Origin: Symbiodinium natans
Taxonomy: Eukaryota > Sar > Dinophyceae > Suessiales > Symbiodiniaceae
Length of the DNA stretch: 64,000 nt
Assembly: GCA_905221605.1 (NCBI GenBank)
Contig: CAJNDS010000990.1
Span: 12,501 to 76,500 of the forward strand
Direction: 5' to 3'
In this document: positions 55,543 to 64,000 of the stretch, piece by piece
Layout of the letters: each line of letters begins with the position of its first letter
How positions within the stretch are numbered: the stretch's first letter is position 1
Position numbers and translations under genes: made by a program
Notes under the pieces: model-generated
What the model saw: the letters and a program-made list of their open reading frames with translations, nothing else
The model's database searches: none
Told to the model about the DNA's origin: nothing

Positions 55543-55612
55543 ATATGGAAGCGGAAGAAGGGGAAGCCAGATCTACATCGGCCCGCGCCTTTAAAGTCCA
55601 CCTTGGCGTGTA
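55543..55612 (-). CDS. exon island
   Basis: Minus-strand frame AKVDFKGAGRCRSGFPFFRF then HMPE, between CCCTAAA and TTTAGGG arrays. Confidence 0.4.
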
Positions 55613-56404
55613 GGGTTTAGGGTTTATAGGGTTTGGGGTTTGGGGTTTGAAGTTTAGGGTTTGGGGTTTGGGGTTTGAGGTTTGGGGTTTGGGGTTTGGG
55701 GTTTAGGCTTTAGGGTTTAGTTTTTAGGGTTTAGGGTTGAGGGTTTAGGATGATATGGTGTAAGGCTTTTAGTCTTTAGGGTTTGTCGGAAGGTCTCATC
55801 ACACACGGGTAATTACTCAGTAAACCCTGATACCCGCAATCTAAGTCTGCTAACGGGATCCTAATGGGAACCCCAAACAGGGAGCCCCAAGAACATAGTT
55901 GTACTACGAAGGGAATGTGCGGACCCTGGTAGGTGTATTCCTATGATATTCCTACTACCTTCTTGGGGTTCCCTCCCATTGAAGTCCCTTTATCCGTGGT
56001 CCAGGAGCGCAGGTTCTGTCATGAAAACGTGCGTCCGCTCGCGGGAGGTCGTCCTTCGACTGCGAAGCACGAGTACCACTCTGAACTCTCTTTGGGTATA
56101 TCTGGGGTTGGTACACGCTATAAATAGGGTTCTGCATATTTTGCACATCATCACTTGTTCTGCTTGGAAATGAACGACCCTAAACCCCAAACCCTAAACC
56201 CTAAACCCTGAATGGGTTCAGGCTTAGGACATGACTCTCTGTCGCTACCAAAACCCAGTACTCAAGCCCACGCAATAGGATGGCGGATGCCGTATCTGTA
56301 GCCGCAACCTGAGAAGCTTGGTAGAGGGTGTTTAGGATGCTCAACTCAATGTGAATCACACCATGTCTCGTAGGAGTAGAGCCCAGCTATAAGGATGGTG
56401 CCCC

Positions 56405-56620
56405 ATGCTATCGCAGAGCATCGGAGAGTATGGAACGGCTGACCAGCCAGGACGGGTAGAGAGCGAACCGCGAACAAACAGAACTGGGGAGTGTCAGGCG
56501 ACGCCATTAGGTGGCAGCACCCTCGGTTGGCAGAAAAAAACACGTGACAGACATGCCCTGTGCAAGGCTGCCAAGGTATCCTTCGAGTGGAAAGAACTCC
56601 GCAAGCATCTGCTTGTCTGA
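56405..56620 (+). CDS. possible 3' exon
   Basis: A + strand ORF ending RHALCKAAKVSFEWKELRKH and a stop at 56620, in about 500 bp of unique DNA. No family recognised; could be chance. Confidence 0.25.
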   Translation: MLSQSIGEYGTADQPGRVESEPRTNRTGECQATPLGGSTLGWQKKTRDRHALCKAAKVSFEWKELRKHLLV

Positions 56621-58262
56621 GTCGTCTATTGTAGTCATCATAATTTCAGAATGGTTAGCCTAGCTAATGTTACAAGGCGAAATGACGAAATTCAACGTGA
56701 AGAACTCAAGGACAGATACACAGAAGCTTTCATTTCCGACACACAGTGTGCATGAGCCGGGTTATACAAAGACGAAAGAGGGGCAGACAGAGTATACACA
56801 ACCTCAAACTATATAGTACATGCATATGCATTCACATACATATTATAGATCCCTGTTCTTTCCATGTAGTTCGGAAGAGTATTGCGGGGAAGACGTGCAG
56901 GTTCAAGCCAAACCCCTCAGGCTTCAAGCTCTTCCCCCCCCATCTTGAAACCTTCAACTCCTAGACCCAAGAGTAACCCTGTAACAAAGAGGGTTTAGGG
57001 TTTAGGGTTTAGGGTTTAGGGTTTAGGGTTGACCTTTTTGTTTAAAGGGGCTGATAACGGAACCTGAACCCTAAAAAAGGCGAATGAGGGCCTACTCCTG
57101 GCCCTAATCTTGCCTATTGCTTGGAGGTTCGTGCTGAGTCGAGAGAAACCATCAACCCATTGAGACCTTAACCCTGAAAGTTCTGAGTACCTCCTTGGCC
57201 AGTTTCCTAGGGAACATGTGGAGATTCAAAGGCTCTTAACCTACTATTTGCTGAAACACCCCATACATTCCCCTTAGAAGGAAGACTATTTTCGATTTTT
57301 TGGGGGTGCTTATAAGCAAGTGGTGGTAACTTGCTCGACTTAGATCCTCCGGATCCATCGGCCAGCAGCCCAGATTTCTGATGAGATTGCCGGTGCCGCG
57401 GGCCTCTGCTTGGTGGGCGACAGAGAGAGAGAGAGAGAGAGATCAAGACTGATGGAGAAGATTACGCGAAAGAAAAACGCAGGAGAGAGAGAGAGAGAGT
57501 GAGATTGAGCAGATAAAGAGCGTGGGCGGGGGATGGAGGGAGGAAGCAAGGGCTGGACGGCAGGCTGAGCATAAGGAAAGACTTCAGGGTTTCAGGTTTC
57601 TGCGGAAGGGGCTTCTGGCGAACTCCTTAAACCCTAAACCCTAAACCCTAAACCCTAAACCCTAAACCCTGTACCCGCTTGAGGTAGATGCAGTTTGCCT
57701 GCTTCGTTCACCGAGTTTGGAGCCTCTAGAGGCTGGTAAGGGGAACCTAAGGTGTAACATGCTCCCTTCGACTGGTTGATTCCTCAAACCTAGGCCTTAA
57801 CACTAAACCCTGCACTCTTAACCCTCCTAATCCTCAAACCTGAGGGTTCTTTTGGATGTCTAGGCTTTTCGCCGTTTAGGGTTCTACCAAAAGAGGTCGT
57901 GGGCAAAGCCAGTGATCTTGTTCGCCCGCTATGAAGGTGAGCTTTAGGTCTTAGGATTTAGGGTTCAGGGTTTAGGGTTAGAGAAACAACCTCCCACTGA
58001 AAGCCGGCACGCCCCCCAAAGTCTCCCTCTACCCTAAACCCTGAACCCAAACAACAAGCAATACGTCCACCCGCCAACAGCCTAACCCCGAACCCTGCTC
58101 TTGGAAGAGGAGGTGAGTGGGGAGGATCTGGGAGTCATATGAAGGGGGGTTTTAAGGTTTTAGGGTTCAGGGGGGGCTTTCCAGGGGGGGGGGGGGGGGT
58201 TGGGATTCTTTGTGCGTCGTGTGTGTGTGTGTGTGTGTGTGTCTCTGTGTGTGTGTGTGTGT

Positions 58263-58548
58263 GTAAACCCTGATTCTAAGCTAAGGGGCTTGGAGCTGAG
58301 AGCTTATGCATGAGTCGAATTTTCCCGCAGGGGGATTGGGCCTGATGCTTCTACCCAATCCAACGAAGCTATGAAGCATCAGGGGATGTGGAGTTTGGCC
58401 AGCTCCATGTACCTGCAATGTTTTCCAGGAGTCCCGATGGGATTCCCCTATACTGAGGTCTCTCCTGTACTGAGGTCTCTCCAGTCATCTCCAGTCAGTG
58501 TACCATTGTACAACAATCTCTGGCTGACCTCCCTTTCTCCGTGTGTGG
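58263..58548 (+). repeat. 286-bp direct repeat, copy A
   Basis: Identical to 59263-59548 apart from one visible base near the end; the spacing is exactly 1000 bp. It contains an open frame MKHQGMWSLASSMYLQCFPG, preserved in both copies. Confidence 0.9.
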
Positions 58549-58639
58549 GCTTCGTCGCCCAAGGGCAATTTACCCGTTTGGGCATTGCCTGATTCCTGGA
58601 TGGGGATCACCCAAGTAAACAGAGAGGCTTCAGTGCCAG

Positions 58640-59160
58640 ATGAGCCTTGGTAGGCACCCAGTGCTATGAGCGGATTCTCTCTCTCTCTCGAGGTACCAGC
58701 CACGGCTGAAGCTCAAAGTCGCCAATAAGGGCGGAACCGGAAATTGTTGAAGGGCGTCGTAAGCCCAGTCGTGAGACATAGACGAGGTGGTCTAACTCTC
58801 TATTCGTGGGTCTCGACCCGAGTCGTATTTCCGGTGGTTGCCCCTCAGTTGCAAATAGACCGTTTTCTTTCTTTAAAAGTAGAGGTGCTCTGGGTCGCTG
58901 TGGACAGCGGGGGCCTCCTGGATGCTCCTGGGTCCTTTGTGGCAGCTGGGGGTCCTCCACGACGACGACGATGATGGGACGTGCCTTGGGTCAAGGCGGT
59001 GGCAGCTGGGAGCTCCCGGACGCTCCTGGGCCTGTCATGGCAGCTGGAGGTCTCTGACGACGATGATGACGACGACACTAAGGATTTCTAAGGTCGGTGC
59101 TGGAGGAGGAGGGCCTATGGCGGTGACGGGCCTATGGCGGAGGACTCACAGGTGACAAAG
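58640..59160. other. spacer between duplicated blocks
   Basis: GC-rich DNA with two related segments at about 58880-58980 and 58985-59080 (GACGCTCCTGGGCCTG / GATGCTCCTGGGTCC, GGCAGCTGG, GACGACGA). No convincing gene. Confidence 0.4.
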
Positions 59161-59262
59161 GTACAAGACCAGGACTTCCCCTCTTCGGAGGGTGTGCGTG
59201 CAGCATATCTCTTGTGGCCTTGGAATGCACTGTGTCTCCCCTCGTAGGAGGGGTGTGTGTGT

Positions 59263-59548
59263 GTAAACCCTGATTCTAAGCTAAGGGGCTTGGAGCTGAG
59301 AGCTTATGCATGAGTCGAATTTTCCCGCAGGGGGATTGGGCCTGATGCTTCTACCCAATCCAACGAAGCTATGAAGCATCAGGGGATGTGGAGTTTGGCC
59401 AGCTCCATGTACCTGCAATGTTTTCCAGGAGTCCCGATGGGATTCCCCTATACTGAGGTCTCTCCTGTACTGAGGTCTCTCCAGTCATCTCCAGTCAGTG
59501 TACCATTGTACAACAATCTCTGGCTGACCTCCCTCTCTCCGTGTGTGG
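59263..59548 (+). repeat. 286-bp direct repeat, copy B
   Basis: Second copy of 58263-58548. It runs directly into the GCGTGC/GT simple repeats, while copy A is preceded by a GT run. Confidence 0.9.
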
Positions 59549-60695
<1,147 letters not shown>

Positions 60696-61255
60696 ATTAT
60701 TATTGCTATGATGTTTTGGCAGGGGGGAGGATTCTAGTTGCCCACGCTTAGTCTGGCAGACTTGTTGGCTATTTTTTGCCCCGTTGTGCAGGAATCGCTG
60801 AAGGTCCCAGGACTTGGGCCAACATGTTCTCCTCGACCGTGCCCTCCCAAACCAACATGATTTCTGCAGAGGACTACCCCACATTTTCCTGAGAAGTAGG
60901 CATTTCCCAAATAATTCCCTTGAAATAATATACCCCCCCCCCCCCCCCCCCCCCCCAATTTCTGCAAGCCTTCTTACAACACCCCCCCAAAGCCCCCCAA
61001 AATGATCCCAGCAGCCCCACCCTCAGATGATCTTCCCAGTCCAGCCCACAGGACCGCGCCTACAAATGAGGGTCCACCCCACCTCCTTTCTGCAGTGTGA
61101 AAGAAAGTCCAGTGCCGTCCCATATGGGTATTTCCCAAAATAGGGTACCCCTTTTATACACCAAACTGAGTAGAATCCCCTTAAAGGGATCCTACCCCCT
61201 TTGTTCGGAAACCCCCATTTCACTTCTGAGGTGTCCGCTACCGCCCTCCCGCGTA

Positions 61256-61388
61256 GGGTTTAGGGTTTAGGGTTTAGGGTTTATAGGGTTTAGGGTTTAG
61301 GGTTTAGGGTTTAGGGTTTAGGGTTTAGGGTTTAGGGTTTAGGGTTTAGGGTTTAGGGTTTAGGGTTTAGGGTTTAGGGTTTAGGGTT
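61256..61388 (-). repeat. TTTAGGG array
   Basis: About 18 heptamers with one TTTATAGGG variant; opposite orientation to the CCCTAAA array at 61753-61851, 370 bp away. Confidence 0.9.
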
Positions 61389-61539
61389 CCATGCATACAG
61401 GATGGCAAAAAGGCCATGCCCGGTCCGGCCATGCTTGCCCTACCCTCAGCCCTACAACTCTCAAACCTTTTGGGCAACCAGACCTCGAGTTTCAAAGGGC
61501 ACCTGGAATTCTTTTGTTCTGCTTCTGTGCTGCCCACCA

Positions 61540-61664
61540 ATTGAGGAGTCCAAATTCCAAATACAATTGGAGGTCTACTGGTTGTTGTTGCTTCTGGGTT
61601 CCGGTGCTTAAGGGCCAACTGCCGCTGAGCTTCTTGGATCTGTTGACCAGCCTCCAAGGTTATC
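61540..61664 (-). CDS. exon island, coiled-coil-like
   Basis: Minus-strand frame LEAGQQIQEAQRQLALKHRN then PEATTTSRPPIV; glutamine/leucine-rich helix. A MITE begins right at its upstream edge (61666). Confidence 0.4.
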
Positions 61665-61665
61665 C

Positions 61666-61743
61666 CTTGGAATCTTCCCCCTCATACTAAACTTGTACTA
61701 AACGTCCTAAGGACTGCTAATATAAGGGGGGGAACATCCCAAG
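61666..61743. mobile_element. MITE copy 6, short form
   Basis: 78 bp, left end CTTGGAATCTTCCCCCTCAT, right end ATAAGGGGGGGAACATCCC. Confidence 0.65.
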
Positions 61744-61752
61744 TTCTCCCTA

Positions 61753-61851
61753 GTACCCTAAACCCTAAACCCTAAACCCTAAACCCTAAACCCTAAACCC
61801 TAAACCCTAAACCCTAAACCCTAAACCCTAAACCCTAAACCCTAAACCCTA
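61753..61851 (+). repeat. CCCTAAA array
   Basis: About 14 heptamers following MITE copy 6. Confidence 0.9.
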
Positions 61852-62079
61852 ACTCTTTCTGGACTTTTTCACTGAGGGTTGAATCCTTGGGGGGCTGCTC
61901 TTCGCCACCAGAAGAAGCAGGAGTGTTCCGAGAGCACATGGGACTTTACGAAAATCATGACCCCTGATATAGACCACCATGTAGTAGGATCCCCTTATCT
62001 AAAAAAGGACCCCATTCAGGTACCCCGATTAGCGTAAATTCCCATATCGACCCTTTTGGCGTCTCTAATCTGGAATACG

Positions 62080-62148
62080 TCCCTGCAGTGGTGGGTAGAC
62101 AGGGCTCGTACTTGCGATCTGCCACAATGTGCTAAGCCTCCCTGAACC
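62080..62148 (-). CDS. exon island
   Basis: Minus-strand frame HIVADRKYEPCLPTTAG with a possible GT donor (GGAC|GTATTCC). The frame stays open far beyond the donor, so the end is uncertain. Confidence 0.35.
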
Positions 62149-62644
62149 ATAAGGCTCCAACCCTAAACCCTAAACCCTAAACCCTGATCTGAGGGCGCCT
62201 ACAATCGTGCGGGGCCTTGTAGTCAGCAGGGTTTAGGGTTTTTAGGGCTTAGGGCTTAGGGATACCCAAAGAAGGACTCTAAATCCTACAACCCCCAACC
62301 CTCAAGCCCTGAACCCTGCTTAGGGTTTAGGCTTTAGGGCTCAGCTCTCGGCCTCCTTTTGTTGGGTTTTGCATGCTGGCTCTTAAGTTGGGAGTGTCAT
62401 AGGGAGTCCACAAAAGAGCTATACAAGGAGGATCTGAGACACTTCCCTGATTCCCGGGTTCAGGGTTTTGGGTTCAAGGTTCAGGGTTTAGGGTTTAGGG
62501 TCTAGGGTTTAGGGTTCAGGGTTCACCCCCCAAAGGGTACTTGACTACTCTTGGCCTTCGATTCTTGGGGATGGTCTGTTGTGGGTTGGCGGGACTTCAA
62601 TGACACCAAGAACTACCAGGTGTTGAGTTGAGGGTTCGGTTCAG

Positions 62645-62762
62645 GGGTTGGCACGCGGACCAGTCCAAACCCCTCCGATACTTGGAGCCAAGTTGCCAGG
62701 TCCATTGATTGCCTCTGCCATCCAGAGGACGATGTTGGCTGGAGTGTCTGAATGTCCCATTC
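62645..62762 (-). CDS. exon island
   Basis: Minus-strand frame SDTPANIVLWMAEAINGPGN then LAPSIGGV. Protein-like; unrecognised. Confidence 0.4.
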
Positions 62763-62865
62763 TGGTTCCTTCGTTTGGGGTTTAGGGTTTGGGGTTTAGA
62801 CTGCCGTCACTCATTGTCGGGTTTAGGGGTCTGGGCATAGGTGCTCACAGTGCTTCAGTCGGGCA

Positions 62866-62984
62866 AAAAATCCTCCAACCTCTCCGAAAACTGAAGCCTT
62901 GCCTCAACAGATACGACGATCGACAGACGGAGAGGCGCGGATTTCTCCACAATCCCGGAGCAGCTACGATCCCTGACCCTAGAC
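62866..62984 (-). CDS. exon island
   Basis: Minus-strand frame GIVEKSAPLRLSIVVSVEAR then LQFSERLEDFLPD. The + strand is open too but less protein-like. Confidence 0.4.
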
Positions 62985-63431
62985 CCTTAATGACCCTTCA
63001 CTCAAGCCTCTGCAGCCTCTAGATCTAAAAGCCTAAAGCCCAAAGAAGCACACACTAACTCCTAAAGCGCCAAACACGTCTGGGAGATTCAGTTGGTTGG
63101 TTGCATGAGCCTTCGATTGGATCCACTGAACGTCTTTAGGATTCAGGACGTAGGGTCCTGTGGCCTCTGGTGCCCTGGAGGTTTAGGGCTTGGGGTTTGG
63201 GAAGAGTGGCAAAGGCCGGGCACAGGCTTTTGGGGACATGGAGTGCCAACCTATGGATCCCAGTCAACTCGGCTCCTTGTCAGGCTGTTCAGGAGCGTTG
63301 AAAAAGGAAGCACACCCGTTGCTGCATACTTATCCACAGAATCCTAAGCCCAAACCCTAAAACCCCTAAACCCTAAACCCTAAGCCCTAAGCCTTAAACC
63401 CTAAACACTAAACCCTAAAACCTAAGCCCTA

Positions 63432-63533
63432 CTGGTAGCTTCATACGAAGCCCTTCATTGCAACCCAGTCCACGGCTCCCGGGCTGAAGGACAGATGGGA
63501 AAAGGCAAGCATAAGAAACGCACCTACACTCGT
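63432..63533 (+). CDS. + strand copy of the LKxxWEKASIRNAPT exon
   Basis: + frame LKDRWEKASIRNAPTL ending at CTC|GTTTAGGG, a telomere-repeat donor on the + strand. About 85% identical over 100 bp to 21040-21165, which lies on the opposite strand. Confidence 0.45.
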
Positions 63534-63786
63534 TTAGGGTTTAGGGTAAAGTGTTAAGGGTTAAGGGTTTAGGGTTTTAGGGTTTAGGACTCGCATTTCC
63601 TTCAAAGAAGCCCAAGGGACCAGAATGGAATTACCGGATTGCAGTAGGCAGTGTTGATCTTCATCCTGACTACCTTTGTGCACGCCAAGGCTTGAGGATT
63701 CTCTGGGGCTGGCAAGGGATTTCTGTGGGGCTTTGGGAGGTTTGCAGATACAGGCATCCCCAAACCCTCAACCCTCAACCCTAAAC

Positions 63787-63850
63787 CCTGTTCCGTGATT
63801 TTTTGCAAGGCCTCACTCGGGTCGAAGGAAGAAGGCTTCAAATTTGTCAA
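63787..63850 (-). CDS. exon island
   Basis: Minus-strand frame NLKPSSFDPSEALQKITEQG, running into CCCTAAA-type repeats at the lower-coordinate side. Confidence 0.35.
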
Positions 63851-64000
63851 GTGTCATCATGCCCTGCCCAAGGCAGGGGAAGAAGTTAAGCCCTCAGAAG
63901 CTTAGGAGTTCAGGGCTTCGGGCTCAGGGTTTTGGGGCTGAGGTGGGGAGGGGGTGGGGGGGTGGGGGGGTGGGTAATGGTGGTGCGGCGGTGGCGGTGG

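Overview
The window looks like nuclear DNA of a protist with plant-type telomere repeats (TTTAGGG/CCCTAAA), most likely a dinoflagellate. The indicators are short exon-like islands of 45-140 nt separated by long repeat-rich non-coding DNA, apparent GC-AG and GA-AG splice sites beside GT-AG, and telomere-like repeats scattered through every kilobase rather than at one end. This is inference: no rRNA, tRNA or spliced-leader gene confirms it, and other TTTAGGG organisms (chromerids, green algae) are not excluded.

Two layers are present. The first is host sequence (1-31.05 kb and 37.3-64 kb). Almost every non-repetitive island has one long open frame, most often on the minus strand, and on the + strand is usually preceded by CCCTAAA-type and followed by TTTAGGG-type arrays. 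Several islands have convincing splice borders lying directly on the telomere-like repeat: donors GTTTAGGG or GTAGGG, acceptors CCCTACAG. The best gene runs on the minus strand from at least 44.3 kb to a stop at 14396. It has an astacin-type zinc metallopeptidase domain (IPYVFDENV at 42.7 kb, SSCYAEIGYPG at 40.8 kb, HELGHVLG at 40.0 kb, YDYGSIMHYS at 28.9 kb) and ShKT-like cysteine modules (44.2, 20.1, 16.1 and 14.4 kb). A second minus-strand reading frame ends at 11570, and a third set of minus-strand islands fills 9.8-1.2 kb. Assignment of islands to common transcripts is tentative; a few islands read better on the + strand.

The second layer is a 5948-bp mobile element (31204-37151) with perfect 19-bp terminal inverted repeats, inserted in a CCCTAAA array inside a presumed intron of the astacin-like gene. 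It has three intact, intronless + strand ORFs: a low-complexity/coiled-coil protein, a P-loop protein with helicase superfamily 3-like motifs, and a zinc-finger protein with a DDE-transposase-like D-D-E core. Its left end carries a 17-bp-stem TIR hairpin and three 181-bp units that are each near-perfect foldbacks. A replicative-type helicase beside a DDE recombinase, with iteron-like palindromes at one end, is the most unusual system in the window.

The rest is repeats: a roughly 100-bp MITE family (six copies), canonical and variant telomere-like arrays (TTAAGGG, CCCTACTAAA, GTTAGGGT), a 1000-bp-spaced duplication at 58.3/59.3 kb, a 1.1-kb GT/GCGTGC simple-sequence block, AT-rich blocks and long homopolymers. 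Long ORFs in the simple repeats are artefacts.
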